Below, in pieces: positions 18,239 through 27,307 of a stretch of 64,000 nt of DNA (position 1 is the first letter of the stretch; each line of letters starts with the position of its first letter). The position numbers were made by a program, and so were the translations under genes. The notes below the pieces were generated by a model. It was not told the origin of the DNA and searched no databases. It saw only the letters and a program-made list of their open reading frames with translations. Source of the DNA: Clostridiales bacterium (GTDB lineage: Bacteria; Bacillota; Clostridia; Lachnospirales; Lachnospiraceae); NCBI GenBank assembly GCA_015655075.1, contig JAATFT010000022.1, positions 24,106 to 88,105 of the forward strand, in the 5' to 3' direction.

Positions 18239-18777
18239 TTATATTAATTACCGGCGGCAGCGGCAGCGGAAAGTCGGAATACGCGGAAAATCTGGCCGTA
18301 AAGCTTGGAAAGAGGGATTTGCTGTATATTGCCACTATGATACCCCGGGACGGAGAAAGTATGCAAAGAGTAGCCAGGCATCAAAAACGGCGTAAGAGCG
18401 AAGGATTCCATACCCTGGAATGCCATACCGATTTAAAACGGCTGCCTGTCCATGGTTTTCCCACCGTTTTGCTGGAATGCATGTCCAACCTGCTGGCCAA
18501 TGAGATGTTCAGTGAGGAAGGGATAATAAAGACCAGAGGAAATATACCGGTAGTGGAGGAAATCCTGGAGGGTATAGCTTATCTGGACAGGCTGTGTGAG
18601 CATGTCATTATTGTGTCCAATGAAGTGTTTTCCGATAACGGTTCCCCTTATGCTGAAACTGCCGGATACATAAAGCTTTTAGGCGAAATCAACTGCCGTA
18701 TTGCCGGCCTGGCATCCTGCGTATACGAAGTGGTGTGCGGGATACCGGTATGTCAGAAAGGATCGGGTATTTTATGA
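18235..18777 (+). CDS. cobU: Adenosylcobinamide kinase / guanylyltransferase CobU
   Basis: 180 residues, RecA-like fold. The P-loop is GGSGSGKSEYAE, then IATMIPRDGESMQRVARHQKRR with the His that carries GMP, and IVSNEVFSDNGSPYAE. It phosphorylates adenosylcobinamide and adds GMP. Compared with typical CobU, the NEVG.GIVP motif is changed to NEVFSDNGSP, which a paralogue 1 kb downstream retains. It overlaps both neighbours by 4 bp. Confidence 0.9.
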   Translation: MIILITGGSGSGKSEYAENLAVKLGKRDLLYIATMIPRDGESMQRVARHQKRRKSEGFHTLECHTDLKRLPVHGFPTVLLECMSNLLANEMFSEEGIIKTRGNIPVVEEILEGIAYLDRLCEHVIIVSNEVFSDNGSPYAETAGYIKLLGEINCRIAGLASCVYEVVCGIPVCQKGSGIL

Positions 18778-19541
18778 CTTTGTTAAAATCCATGATATTA
18801 TCATTGATAATAGCATTTTCCACCTATTCCAAAATACCTATGCCAAGGGTTGAATGGAGTGAAAAAAACAGAAAATATTCCCTGATATTTTTCCCATTTA
18901 TCGGGGCGGTAATCGGCGGGTTCCTCTGGGGATGGTGGCGGCTTTCACAGGTTCTCGGGCTGGGAATTTTTATGAAATCGGCTGTAGCCCTATCCATACC
19001 GGTCTTTATTTCCGGCGGCATTCATCTGGATGGATTTATTGATACGGTGGATGCCCTAAGTTCCTGCCAGCCCAGGGAAAGGAAGCTGGAAATTTTAAAA
19101 GACCCTCACACGGGTGCGTTTGCCGTAATCGGCTGCGGCATTTATTTTATATTATATTTTGGAGCTTTGACGGAAGTAAAAAGCCTGAAAGCTTATATGC
19201 TTATAAGCATAGGCTTCATCCTTTCCAGGGCGTTTAGCGGATTTTCTTTGGTAGTGTTTCCCTCTGCGAAAAAGGAGGGGCTTTTATATGCTTTTTCCTC
19301 CGCCGCCCACAGGAAAATTACAGGTATTGCGCTGGTTATTATTATCCTGCTGTGCGGCGCCGCTATGCTAAAAGTGGATGCTTTAGGGGGAATTGTACTT
19401 TTTTCGGCCGCAGTACTGGTATTTCTGTATTACAGGGGGATGTATGCAAGGCGGTTTGGAGGCATCACGGGAGATTTGGCCGGTTTCTTTTTGCAGGTCT
19501 GCGAACTGGCGATGGTGATTGCCGCGGCAGCCGTTATGTGA
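18774..19541 (+). CDS. cobS: Adenosylcobinamide-GDP ribazoletransferase CobS
   Basis: 255 residues with several membrane helices. FSTYSKIPMPRVEW, GGIHLDGFIDTVDALSS (metal-binding aspartates) and DPHTGAFAVIG are CobS hallmarks. It joins the GDP-activated corrinoid to alpha-ribazole at the membrane, the last step to cobalamin (phosphate). The ATG at 18774 overlaps the cobU stop; the frame is open from a GTG at 18735. Confidence 0.94.
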   Translation: MTLLKSMILSLIIAFSTYSKIPMPRVEWSEKNRKYSLIFFPFIGAVIGGFLWGWWRLSQVLGLGIFMKSAVALSIPVFISGGIHLDGFIDTVDALSSCQPRERKLEILKDPHTGAFAVIGCGIYFILYFGALTEVKSLKAYMLISIGFILSRAFSGFSLVVFPSAKKEGLLYAFSSAAHRKITGIALVIIILLCGAAMLKVDALGGIVLFSAAVLVFLYYRGMYARRFGGITGDLAGFFLQVCELAMVIAAAAVM

Positions 19542-19760
19542 ACAATTCCGTTAATGGAATATCCAATTTATGGAATGCCTAATTTATGGAATATCCGGTT
19601 TGCGGGAATAGAAAAGTAGTTACCCGGAGTTCAAATAAATAGGCAATAGCGAAACTATATGGTTTTCTAAATTTACCGCAACGAATACGGGTTTCATTGC
19701 TTCAGCGGCCTTTAGTTCCGCAATTACCTATTCCAATAAAAAGCACAAGGAGAGGATGGA
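19542..19760. other. Spacer with short direct repeats after cobS
   Basis: At 19551-19600 a motif of about 18 bp (TTAATGGAATATCC, TTTATGGAATGCC, TTTATGGAATATCC) is repeated three times. Further on, AATAGGCAAT near 19637 and ATTACCTATT near 19725 could pair over a distance. No gene is supported. It is the longest non-coding gap within the cobalamin operon. Confidence 0.4.
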
Positions 19761-20246
19761 ATGGAGTTATATATAGGAGGTATCAGCCAGGGAAAACTTA
19801 CTTATGTATGCAATAAGAAAAATATTTCAAAGGACAGTGACTTAATCTGCGACGGGGCCGGCTGTACTATGGAGGAATTATTATCGAAACCGTTTGTAAA
19901 TCATTTTCATCTGTTCATAGGGCGGCTTTTAAAAGAGGGCGGAGCAATTGTTACCGATGGAGCAATTGCTCCCGATGGGCCGAAAACAGATTCAGACAGG
20001 CATTTTCTTCTGAAACCGGGACATGCTCCGGACCCCGAAAAAATAGCAAACGTGCTGGCAAAAGACCTGATTGCCGAAAATCCCTCCGTCGTCATTATCT
20101 GCAATGAGGTAGGGTGCGGGATTGTTCCCGTGGACCGGACGGACAGGCTTTACCGGGAAACGGTGGGGCGCTGTTTATGCAGGCTGGCGGAATATTCCCA
20201 GGTTGTAGAGAGAATTGTATGCGGATTGGGGATGAGGTTAAAATGA
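19761..20246 (+). CDS. CobU-like protein with altered P-loop
   Basis: 161 residues. The C-terminal half (VVIICNEVGCGIVPVDRTDRLYRE, then a final LK) matches the end of CobU. The N-terminal loop is GGISQGKLTYV instead of GxxGSGKS, so the Ser/Thr that coordinates Mg-ATP is lost, and the GMP-carrying His motif is not evident. It sits between cobS and cobC. It may be a divergent kinase, a partner of the first CobU, or a different corrinoid-handling protein. It ends in an ATGA overlap with cobC. Confidence 0.8.
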   Translation: MELYIGGISQGKLTYVCNKKNISKDSDLICDGAGCTMEELLSKPFVNHFHLFIGRLLKEGGAIVTDGAIAPDGPKTDSDRHFLLKPGHAPDPEKIANVLAKDLIAENPSVVIICNEVGCGIVPVDRTDRLYRETVGRCLCRLAEYSQVVERIVCGLGMRLK

Positions 20247-20839
20247 AGGTTATCTTAATCAGGCACGGCAAGACAAAAGGAAATTTGGAAAACCGGTATA
20301 TGGGAACAACGGATGAACCTTTATGCAAATCGGGCATGGAACAGATTCAAAGCCTTGTGAGCTCGCACAGTTATCCCAAGGCGGAGGTTATCTATGTAAG
20401 CCCGTTAAAGCGTTGTATAAAAACGGCGGAACTTATCTATCCCGGGAAAGCACTCATCCTTTGTAAAAATCTTAAGGAATGTTACTTCGGGGAATTTGAA
20501 AATAAAAATTACCTGGAATTAGCCGGCAATAAGAACTACCAGGAATGGCTTGACAGTAACGGGACCCTGGAATTTCCAGGCGGTGAGAAGCAAAAGGACT
20601 TCCGGAAACGCTGCTGTCAGGCATATGAGACAATTATAGAAAACTGCGGGCGGAAAGATACCGCGTTAATTGTTCACGGAGGTACCATTATGGCCGTTTT
20701 GGAAAAATACGGTGTGCCAAAGAAAGGTTTTTATGACTGGCAGGTAAAAAACGCAGAAGGGTATCTGTGCCAGCTTCAGGAAGATAACAGAAGCTTAAAA
20801 GTTTTGGAAAAATTGAAAGGCCGGGAGGAACAGACATGA
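20243..20839 (+). CDS. cobC: Alpha-ribazole phosphatase (histidine phosphatase family)
   Basis: 198 residues. It opens VILIRHGKTKGNLENRY (catalytic RHG), has VSPLKRCIKTAELI, FGEFENKNYLEL and a second His in LIVHGGTIMAVLE. By context it removes phosphate from alpha-ribazole phosphate or cobalamin phosphate. The ATG at 20243 overlaps the previous stop; an open frame from 20114 is only overlap with the upstream gene. Confidence 0.9.
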   Translation: MKVILIRHGKTKGNLENRYMGTTDEPLCKSGMEQIQSLVSSHSYPKAEVIYVSPLKRCIKTAELIYPGKALILCKNLKECYFGEFENKNYLELAGNKNYQEWLDSNGTLEFPGGEKQKDFRKRCCQAYETIIENCGRKDTALIVHGGTIMAVLEKYGVPKKGFYDWQVKNAEGYLCQLQEDNRSLKVLEKLKGREEQT

Positions 20840-21813
20840 TTTATTATTCCATTGCTTCATTCATAGCCGGTTATATCCTTGACCTTATTTTGGGAGACCC
20901 CTGCTGGCTGCCCCATCCCGTACGTCTGATAGGGAAGCTGATAAGCAAATTGGAAATACTGGCGAGGAAATATTTCAAAAAAACCCCGGAAAGCCTGATT
21001 GCGGCGGGTATAGTCCTGGTAATCCTGGTTCTTGCCGCGTCAAGTCTTATTCCCTTTTTCTTATTATATCTGCTGTACCGTTATGTTCCCTGGCTGGGAT
21101 TTATAACGGAAAGTATTATGTGTTACCAGATACTGGCTGTAAAATGCCTTAAGGTGGAAAGCATGCGGGTATACCGTTCCCTGAAAAAGGGTGATCTAAA
21201 AGAGGCCAGGCACAACGTGTCCATGATAGTCGGCCGGGATACGGATAGGTTGGACGAAGCGGGTGTTTTAAAGGCTGCAGTTGAGACGGTTGCCGAAAAT
21301 ACCTCGGACGGCGTAATTGCCCCCATGATTTATCTGGCAATGGGAGGTCCGGTTTTAGGTTTTTTCTATAAGGCGGTTAACACAATGGATTCCATGATAG
21401 GATATAAAAACGAAGCCTATTTGTATTTGGGAAGAGCCGCCGCAAAATTAGATGACGCGGTTAATTATATTCCTGCCCGGATATCCGCAGTACTTATGAT
21501 ACTTGCCTGTCCTTTTGCGGGTCTTAACAGAAAGGAAGCAGTCCGCATCTACCGGAGGGACAGACGCAGCCATTCCAGCCCCAATTCTGCCCAAACGGAA
21601 GCCGTGTGTGCGGGGGCCCTGGGACTTAAGCTTGCCGGAGACGCCTGGTATTTCGGTAAACTGTACAAAAAGCCCGCCATCGGGGAGGATACCAGGCCCA
21701 TTGAAGCAGAGGATATTAAAAGAGTAAACAGGCTGTTATATGCCGCCTCCCTCCTGGCCATGGCGCTGTTCATCTCATTAAAGCTTTTGGCGGCGGCATT
21801 TGTTTTAAAATAG
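20836..21813 (+). CDS. cbiB: Adenosylcobinamide-phosphate synthase CbiB
   Basis: 325 residues, membrane protein. YILDLILGDPCWLPHPVRLIG, SMIVGRDTDRLDEAGV, AVETVAENTSDGVIAPM and NTMDSMIGYKNEAY are CbiB signatures. It joins the aminopropanol arm (from CobD) to adenosylcobyric acid. It overlaps cobC by ATGA. Confidence 0.95.
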   Translation: MIYYSIASFIAGYILDLILGDPCWLPHPVRLIGKLISKLEILARKYFKKTPESLIAAGIVLVILVLAASSLIPFFLLYLLYRYVPWLGFITESIMCYQILAVKCLKVESMRVYRSLKKGDLKEARHNVSMIVGRDTDRLDEAGVLKAAVETVAENTSDGVIAPMIYLAMGGPVLGFFYKAVNTMDSMIGYKNEAYLYLGRAAAKLDDAVNYIPARISAVLMILACPFAGLNRKEAVRIYRRDRRSHSSPNSAQTEAVCAGALGLKLAGDAWYFGKLYKKPAIGEDTRPIEAEDIKRVNRLLYAASLLAMALFISLKLLAAAFVLK

Positions 21814-21837
21814 TTGGCGCGCAGATTGGAGGAAGCA

Positions 21838-22881
21838 ATGGATCAGTACCGGCACGGCGGAGAAATCTATGATAAAAAAATTTATTTGGACTTTTCCGTA
21901 AATACCAATCCCCTTGGATTACCGGAAGGTGTTAAGAAAGCCCTTGTTTCCCGGACGGATAATTTTGCGCTGTATCCGGATAACCGGTGCGGCGGACTGG
22001 TAAATGCCATAGGGGAGTATGAAAAGGTTGACAGGGATTTTATTATCTGCGGAAACGGGGCCTCGGACTTAATATTCCGTTTATGTTATGCCTTAAAGCC
22101 CAAAAGGGCAATGGTAACGGCGCCCGCTTTTTCGGAATATGAAAAAGCCTTAAGGGAAGCCGGGAGCAAAGTGGAGTACTGCTATTTAGAGGAAGGGGAA
22201 GAATTTTGCGTTACCGGGCGGCTGGCCTGCCGGCTGGATAAACAATTGGAGGTATTATTTTTATGCAATCCCGGCAATCCGGTGGGAAATCTCATACCGG
22301 ACGGCGAATTGGAAAAGATAATGGAACAATGTATAAGATATGATATTTTCCTGGTTATGGATGAATGCTTTATGGATTTCACAGAGAATGCAGAAGCCCA
22401 TTCCCTGAAAAAGTTTCTTACGGGAAATGACAGGATATTCCTGTTAAAGGCCTTTACCAAACAATATGCCATGGCCGGTTTAAGGCTTGGCTACGGCATA
22501 TGCGGCAACAGGCGCCTGCTGGAACGTATGCGTGATACCGGGCCTTCGTGGAATGTATCCGTACCGGCCCAGATTGCGGGTATCGAAGCATTAAAAGAAG
22601 ATACCTACCGCCTTAAGACCAGGGAACTGATCAGGCAGGAGCGGGAATATTTATATCACGGCCTAAAAGGTCTGGGCTTAAAGGTATTTAAACCCGCTGC
22701 CAATTACATTTTTTTTAAAAGCAGGGATACCCTTTATGATGCATTATTGGCCAGGGGAATACTGATACGGCAGTGCGGCAATTATCCGCAGCTGAATAAA
22801 GAGTTCTACCGGATTGCCGTAAAAAAACATGAAGAGAATAAAATACTGCTTAAGGAAATAGCAGAATGCCTGAAGGAATAA
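21838..22881 (+). CDS. cobD: Threonine-phosphate decarboxylase CobD
   Basis: 347 residues, fold-type I PLP enzyme. LDFSVNTNPLGLP, ICGNGASDLIFRL, LCNPGNPVGNL and AFTKQYAMAGLRLGYG (with the PLP-binding Lys) place it with CobD/histidinol-phosphate aminotransferase-like enzymes, and the operon supports CobD. It makes (R)-1-amino-2-propanol phosphate. The ATG at 21838 follows TTGGAGGAAGC; the frame is open from TTG 21814. Confidence 0.93.
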   Translation: MDQYRHGGEIYDKKIYLDFSVNTNPLGLPEGVKKALVSRTDNFALYPDNRCGGLVNAIGEYEKVDRDFIICGNGASDLIFRLCYALKPKRAMVTAPAFSEYEKALREAGSKVEYCYLEEGEEFCVTGRLACRLDKQLEVLFLCNPGNPVGNLIPDGELEKIMEQCIRYDIFLVMDECFMDFTENAEAHSLKKFLTGNDRIFLLKAFTKQYAMAGLRLGYGICGNRRLLERMRDTGPSWNVSVPAQIAGIEALKEDTYRLKTRELIRQEREYLYHGLKGLGLKVFKPAANYIFFKSRDTLYDALLARGILIRQCGNYPQLNKEFYRIAVKKHEENKILLKEIAECLKE

Positions 22882-22918
22882 TTATTGAAAAGCGCTCTCG
22901 GAAAGAAAGGAGGCAAAT

Positions 22919-24463
22919 ATGGCAAAAGCGATTATGATTCAGGGAACCATGTCCAATGTGGGGAAAAGCTTATTGGCGGCGGGGCTTTGCAGGGTATTTA
23001 AACAGGACGGCTACAAGGTCGCACCTTTCAAATCTCAGAATATGGCTCTGAATTCGTTTATTACGGAGGAAGGCCTGGAGATGGGACGCGCTCAGGTAAT
23101 GCAGGCGGAAGCCTGCGGGATTAAGCCTTCCGTGGGGATGAACCCCGTACTGTTAAAGCCTACTACCGATGTGGGTTCACAGGTCATTGTAAACGGCGAG
23201 GTAAGGGGCAATATGAAGGCGGCGGATTATTTTAAATATAAAAAGAAGCTCATACCGGATATTATGAAAGCCTATCATAAGCTGGAGGAAGAATATGAGA
23301 TTGTTGTAATAGAAGGCGCGGGAAGTCCTGCTGAAATCAACTTAAAAAGTGAAGATATCGTCAATATGGGCATGGCTAAGCTTGCAGGGGCTCCGGTTCT
23401 GCTGGTGGGGGATATTGACCGTGGCGGGGTATTTGCCCAGATTGCGGGAACACTGATGCTTTTGGAGGAAGAGGAAAAGGCCATGGTGAAAGGGGTTGTC
23501 ATCAATAAATTCAGAGGGGATAAATCCATACTGGAACCCGGTCTTGTTATGTTAAGGGATTTAACCGGTAAAGAGGTTGCCGGGGTAATACCCTATGTAT
23601 ATCTGGACATTGATGACGAGGACAGCTTATCGGAACGCTTTGGCAAAAATAAGGACAGCGGTATCATAGACATTGCCGTTATAAAGCTGCCCCGCATTTC
23701 CAATTTTACGGACTTTAATTCCCTGGAGCATATGGAGGGGGTTTCCCTGCGTTACGTATCAAGGCCCGCCGATTTAAAGGAGGCGGATATGATCCTTTTA
23801 CCCGGTACCAAAAGTACTATGCAGGACCTGGCCTGGCTGCGGCAAAACGGCCTGGAAGCGGCAATCAAACAAATGGCGGCAAAGGGTAAAATTATCTTTG
23901 GAATCTGCGGCGGATACCAGATGCTTGGAGAAAAATTAAGCGATCCGGCTCAGGCGGAAGCCTCCGGCAGTATGGAGGGAATGGGACTTCTTCCTGTTAC
24001 AACCGTATTTGAGGAAGAAAAGGTCCGTACCAGGGTATCGGGCAGTATTTGCAGGATGGAGGGGGATCTTGCTTTATTAAGCGCGGTTCCGATCGAAGGC
24101 TATGAAATCCATATGGGAGTAACCTATGTAACCGAAAGAGACAGGGGCGGCTTCTTTTCTCTGATTGCCGACAATATCACTGGCGGGCGGGAAAAGAAAT
24201 CAGGAGACACCGGGAAATTAAAGACGGACGGCTATGTCCGTGAAAATGTGCTGGGAACCTATGTCCACGGGATTTTTGACAAGGAGGAATTTCTGGAGGG
24301 AATCGTTAAAACCCTTTTCAAACGGAAAGGTTTGGAATATAATCAGATTAAATCCGTTGATTTAAAAACCTACAAGGAAAGACAGTATGACAATCTGGCG
24401 GATACGGTCAGAAATAATCTGGATATGGAATTCATCTACAGAGTTTTGGAGGAGGGCATATGA
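22919..24463 (+). CDS. cbiP: Cobyric acid synthase CbiP
   Basis: 514 residues. The synthetase domain has [19 protein letters not shown] and [12 protein letters not shown]; the amidotransferase domain has [15 protein letters not shown], the Cys in [12 protein letters not shown], and a late YVHGIFD. It amidates side chains b, d, e and g using glutamine and ATP. It overlaps the next gene by 4 bp. Confidence 0.96.
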   Translation: MAKAIMIQGTMSNVGKSLLAAGLCRVFKQDGYKVAPFKSQNMALNSFITEEGLEMGRAQVMQAEACGIKPSVGMNPVLLKPTTDVGSQVIVNGEVRGNMKAADYFKYKKKLIPDIMKAYHKLEEEYEIVVIEGAGSPAEINLKSEDIVNMGMAKLAGAPVLLVGDIDRGGVFAQIAGTLMLLEEEEKAMVKGVVINKFRGDKSILEPGLVMLRDLTGKEVAGVIPYVYLDIDDEDSLSERFGKNKDSGIIDIAVIKLPRISNFTDFNSLEHMEGVSLRYVSRPADLKEADMILLPGTKSTMQDLAWLRQNGLEAAIKQMAAKGKIIFGICGGYQMLGEKLSDPAQAEASGSMEGMGLLPVTTVFEEEKVRTRVSGSICRMEGDLALLSAVPIEGYEIHMGVTYVTERDRGGFFSLIADNITGGREKKSGDTGKLKTDGYVRENVLGTYVHGIFDKEEFLEGIVKTLFKRKGLEYNQIKSVDLKTYKERQYDNLADTVRNNLDMEFIYRVLEEGI

Positions 24464-24987
24464 ATAAAGGATTGATACATGTTTACTGCGGAGACGGCAA
24501 AGGCAAGACGACAGCCGCTATCGGGCTGGCGGTCAGGGCCGCGGGAAGCGGCATGCAGGTTGTATTGCTTCAGTTTTTGAAAGGAAGGACGGTAAGCGAA
24601 CTGGCCAGCTTAAAACTGCTTCCCAATATAACCGTACTCCGGAACAAAAAAGATTTCGGCTTTTATAATACAATGACACAGCAGGATAAAGCGGATATTA
24701 CGGCACTTCATAATGAAAATCTGAATAAAGCCCTCAAGCTGGTAAAGGAGGGTCTGTGCGATATGCTTATCCTGGATGAAATAACGGCCGCATACAAGTA
24801 TGGGCTGGTGGACAGGGAAGCAGTCGATAACCTTATCCTGCATAAAAAGGCCAAGCTGGAGCTGGTGCTTACCGGACGGGAACCGGCACCCCTGTTTCTT
24901 GAAACGGCGGATTACGTATCGGAAGTAAGAAAGATAAAACATCCCTATGATAAAAATATAACGGCCAGAAAAGGAATTGAGCTATGA
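24460..24987 (+). CDS. cobO: Cob(I)yrinic acid a,c-diamide adenosyltransferase
   Basis: 175 residues. [21 protein letters not shown] is the P-loop of the CobA/CobO/BtuR family, and [17 protein letters not shown] and [11 protein letters not shown] follow. It transfers the 5'-deoxyadenosyl group from ATP to reduced cobalt. The N-terminal extension of CobO is short here, as in BtuR/CobA, so the exact symbol is a choice. It overlaps cbiC by 4 bp. Confidence 0.92.
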   Translation: MNKGLIHVYCGDGKGKTTAAIGLAVRAAGSGMQVVLLQFLKGRTVSELASLKLLPNITVLRNKKDFGFYNTMTQQDKADITALHNENLNKALKLVKEGLCDMLILDEITAAYKYGLVDREAVDNLILHKKAKLELVLTGREPAPLFLETADYVSEVRKIKHPYDKNITARKGIEL

Positions 24988-25610
24988 AAATAAAGTTTGA
25001 CACCATGTTACCGGAGGAAATTGAAAAAAGAAGCTTTGAACTGATTGAGGCAGAATTAAAAACAGAACTGGATCCGGTCTATAAACCCATAATTAAGAGG
25101 GTTATCCATACTACGGCGGATTTTGATTATGCGGACAACCTGTGTTTTTCTCCTGGGGTGGCGCAAAAGGCGATAGATGCAATTAAAAACGGGGCCTGTA
25201 TCGTTACGGATACCAATATGGGGAAAGCGGGAATCAATAAAAAATCCTTAGCCAGGTTCGGCGGAGAAGTATATTGCTTTATGGCGGATGAAGACGTGGC
25301 TGTTAAGGCAAGGAAGCTGGGGGTCACAAGGGCTGCGGTCGGTATGGATAAAGCGGCGGAATTAGATAAAAGGCTGATTTTTGCCATCGGCAATGCCCCT
25401 ACCGCGCTGATACGCCTCTATGAGCTGGCACAATCCGGCAAAATAAAACCGGAACTTATTATCGGTGTTCCGGTTGGATTTGTGAATGCTGCTGAAGCAA
25501 AGGAATTAATCCTGGAAACTGAGATTCCCTGTATTGTGGCAAGGGGACGCAAGGGCGGAAGCAATGTGGCCGCAAGTATCTGCAACGCACTTTTATATAT
25601 GATTTCCTGA
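24984..25610 (+). CDS. cbiC: Cobalt-precorrin-8X methylmutase CbiC
   Basis: 208 residues. EEIEKRSFELIEAEL, RVIHTTADFDYAD (with the catalytic His), TDTNMGKAGINK, IGNAPTALIRLYEL and VGFVNAAEAKELI are CbiC motifs. It moves the C11 methyl to C12, giving cobyrinic acid. Its place at the very end, far from the other methylases, is unusual. Its last 18 bp overlap the 3' end of the convergent XRE gene. Confidence 0.95.
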   Translation: MKIKFDTMLPEEIEKRSFELIEAELKTELDPVYKPIIKRVIHTTADFDYADNLCFSPGVAQKAIDAIKNGACIVTDTNMGKAGINKKSLARFGGEVYCFMADEDVAVKARKLGVTRAAVGMDKAAELDKRLIFAIGNAPTALIRLYELAQSGKIKPELIIGVPVGFVNAAEAKELILETEIPCIVARGRKGGSNVAASICNALLYMIS

Positions 25611-26000
25611 TTTGGGATCGTCCTCTTTTACGGCTTTTGTCTGATTTAAAAATAACTGGATCATCTGACCTTTTATATAATCCTTGTTTTCATCCTTCAG
25701 ACGGTTATAATAATTCAGCACATTCCATTCATCCTTACTTAATACGGCGGCATTAGGATGATTATAATCGGAGGATTCATTTGCCAATTCAGATTGACGG
25801 CTTACATCATAATCAAATAAATAATCGGTGCTGACATTGAAATATTCCGCCACTTTCACTAATATATCAGGATCCGGCGTACTGTAATTCCGCTCATAAT
25901 TGGACATGGTTGATTTGCTTACTCCAAGAATCGAAGCCAAATCATTCTGCGCAATATTTCTTTGCAGCCTTAAACTACGGATTTTCTTTCCTATATCCAT
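25593..26000 (-). CDS. Small XRE-family regulator, copy 1
   Basis: 135 residues. An N-terminal HTH of about 60 residues (DIGKKIRSLRLQRNIAQNDLASILG then VSKSTMSNYERNYSTPDPDIL) is followed by a linker and a helical tail (NVLNYYNRLKDENKDYIKGQM). It is highly similar over its whole length to the gene at 46521-46913. The ATG at 26000 follows GAGGGGAG. Downstream on its strand it converges with cbiC. The upstream region is conserved in both copies and holds a divergent promoter; autoregulation is likely but inferred. Confidence 0.88.
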   Translation of the reverse strand: MDIGKKIRSLRLQRNIAQNDLASILGVSKSTMSNYERNYSTPDPDILVKVAEYFNVSTDYLFDYDVSRQSELANESSDYNHPNAAVLSKDEWNVLNYYNRLKDENKDYIKGQMIQLFLNQTKAVKEDDPKSGNHI

Positions 26001-26092
26001 GATAACACTCCCCTCTTTCATTTATAAATAGTATCATAAACAGATTTTTTTAAAATATAACTCCCAAAATAATGGAAAAATATTAAAAATAT

Positions 26093-26121
26093 TTGACAAA
26101 TCAAAGAAAAATGGATATAAT
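26093..26121 (+). promoter_or_regulatory. Consensus promoter, divergent from XRE copy 1
   Basis: TTGACA (26093-26098), a 17-bp spacer and TATAAT (26116-26121): a perfect sigma-A consensus. It points away from the XRE gene towards a large hairpin and is conserved at 47004-47032 in the second block. Confidence 0.8.
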
Positions 26122-26127
26122 ATAAAC

Positions 26128-26301
26128 ATGAGAAGGATAGATCATTTCTATAACAGATTTATAACGGAATTTGTGAAGTACCGGAATGCCATATCCGCTT
26201 TCAATAAGGCATAAGGCTACGTGATTTTATCAAAAATATAGTCCCCTCAATATTTTTAGATTGAAAGGCCTTGTGTCTTATTGAAAATGGATGTGGCATA
26301 A
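26128..26301 (+). ncRNA. Predicted hairpin RNA beside XRE copy 1
   Basis: The transcript from the promoter at 26093 would start near 26128 and contain arms 26186-26217 and 26268-26299 (27 of 32 positions complementary), with an inner inverted repeat AAAAATA/TATTTTT around CTCCCCTCAA. The same structure is found at 47083-47196. A 28-codon frame from 26128 has no ribosome site and no conserved start, so an RNA or a palindromic DNA element is more likely than a protein. Confidence 0.4.
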
Positions 26302-26320
26302 TATTTTTCTTGAGTTTCTT

Positions 26321-26428
26321 AAGGCGTGCCTGAAAACTGCTTGGACTGGGCGTTCCACTTTGTGGGAGACGCAGTATACCCCAAAATGGAGCGGTCAGAA
26401 CGGCGCAATGAGTTTTCAGACACGCCCT
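26321..26428 (+). repeat. MITE-like repeat family A, copy 2
   Basis: Inverted ends AAGGCGTGCCTGAAAACT and AGTTTTCAGACACGCCCT, with the inner GACGCAGTATACC and GAGCGGTCAGAACGG motifs. At about 108 bp it lacks the middle ~45 bp of copy 1. It lies within the duplicated XRE block but is absent at the matching place near 47220-47300, so it entered after the duplication. Confidence 0.75.
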
Positions 26429-26525
26429 AGGTTTTCCCATGCCTTTAATTCCCTAACAGAAATATAAATTAAAAAATTTTATAGGATTTCCATGCATAAT
26501 CTTGATGGAATATTGAAAATAATTC

Positions 26526-26585
26526 TTGCGTTTTTTTATTTTATTGTTATAATGTAAAATAATTGATGCGTTAAAACGCACAAAT
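26526..26585 (+). promoter_or_regulatory. Promoter and operator-like palindrome before the HTH-cupin gene
   Basis: TTGCGT (26526-26531), 16-bp spacer, TATAAT (26548-26553), then TGCGTTAAAACGCA (26567-26580), whose TGCGTT and AACGCA arms are perfect inverted repeats, followed by CAAAT. The same arrangement occurs at 47380-47439, and AACGCACAAAT lies inside the P-II promoter at 27318. It is a likely repressor site, perhaps for the HTH-cupin protein itself. Confidence 0.55.
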
Positions 26586-26600
26586 TAACTCTATTGAAAT

Positions 26601-26675
26601 TTTCCAAAATTGCGACGCAGTATACCGCAAAGTCAAGCGGTCAGAACGGTACAATGAGTTTTCAGACACGCTCTG
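26601..26675 (+). repeat. MITE-like repeat family A, copy 3 (5'-truncated)
   Basis: Only the right half remains: GCGACGCAGTATACCGCAAAG, AGCGGTCAGAACGGTACAA and the terminal AGTTTTCAGACACGCTCT. It ends about 60 bp before the HTH-cupin start codon, so it forms part of that gene's leader. Confidence 0.7.
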
Positions 26676-26736
26676 GGTAAAATTCAGTTAATTTCTTAGA
26701 GGAAATGAAAAATTAAAAGTTGTAGGTGGTATTTAT

Positions 26737-27288
26737 ATGGAATATATAACGAAAAATGTTGCAAGAAACCTAAAACGTATCAGGAAGTCAAGGAAAATGA
26801 GCCTGGATATGGTGTCGGAACAGACAGGGATCAGTAAAAGCATGCTGGGTCAGATAGAAAGAGGGGAATCGGTTCCCACAGTTGAGACTTTGGGGAAAAT
26901 AGTCAGCGGACTAAGGGTTTCCTTTACCTCTTTAGTCAGTGCCGTAAAAACCGATACCATTCTTGTAGAGAAGGAAGAACTGATTCCCTCCAAGAATATC
27001 GACGGAGAATATAAAGTTTATGAATACTTTCCCTATGAAGAGGACCGTACTTTTGAAATCTATATGATGGAGGTGGAGGAGGGTGCAAGTTACACCTCCG
27101 GCGGGCACGGTGAAAATACATATGAGTATTTAACCGTATTTACCGGAGTTTTGACTCTTGAAGTGGAAGGAAAGGCATATGAAATTAAGGAAGAAAACTC
27201 CATAAGGTTTCCGGTTTATTGTGACCATACCTATTCCAATTATGGAAAAGGACTCGTAAAATTCAGTATCACATTTACATGGGATTAA
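26737..27288 (+). CDS. HTH-XRE/cupin regulator, PuuR-like
   Basis: 183 residues: an XRE HTH (residues ~8-65; MSLDMVSEQTGISKSMLGQIERGESVPT) plus a C-terminal cupin barrel (~105-180; GGHGENTYEYLTVFTGVLTLEVEG). This is the architecture and size of PuuR, the putrescine-responsive repressor. Downstream lie a P-II gene, a polyamine importer, a putrescine-type aminotransferase and an aldehyde dehydrogenase, which supports a polyamine or nitrogen role. Its ligand is inferred only. Confidence 0.85.
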   Translation: MEYITKNVARNLKRIRKSRKMSLDMVSEQTGISKSMLGQIERGESVPTVETLGKIVSGLRVSFTSLVSAVKTDTILVEKEELIPSKNIDGEYKVYEYFPYEEDRTFEIYMMEVEEGASYTSGGHGENTYEYLTVFTGVLTLEVEGKAYEIKEENSIRFPVYCDHTYSNYGKGLVKFSITFTWD

Positions 27289-27307
27289 ACTTTTTTTAAA
27301 ATAATTA

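Noticed and set aside
26128..26214. A 28-codon ORF (starting MRRIDHFYNRF) at the start of the hairpin transcript, a possible signalling peptide for the XRE regulator
   Set aside because: The ATG falls at the predicted transcription start without a ribosome site, and in the second copy only the last ~10 codons, which belong to the hairpin arm, are kept.
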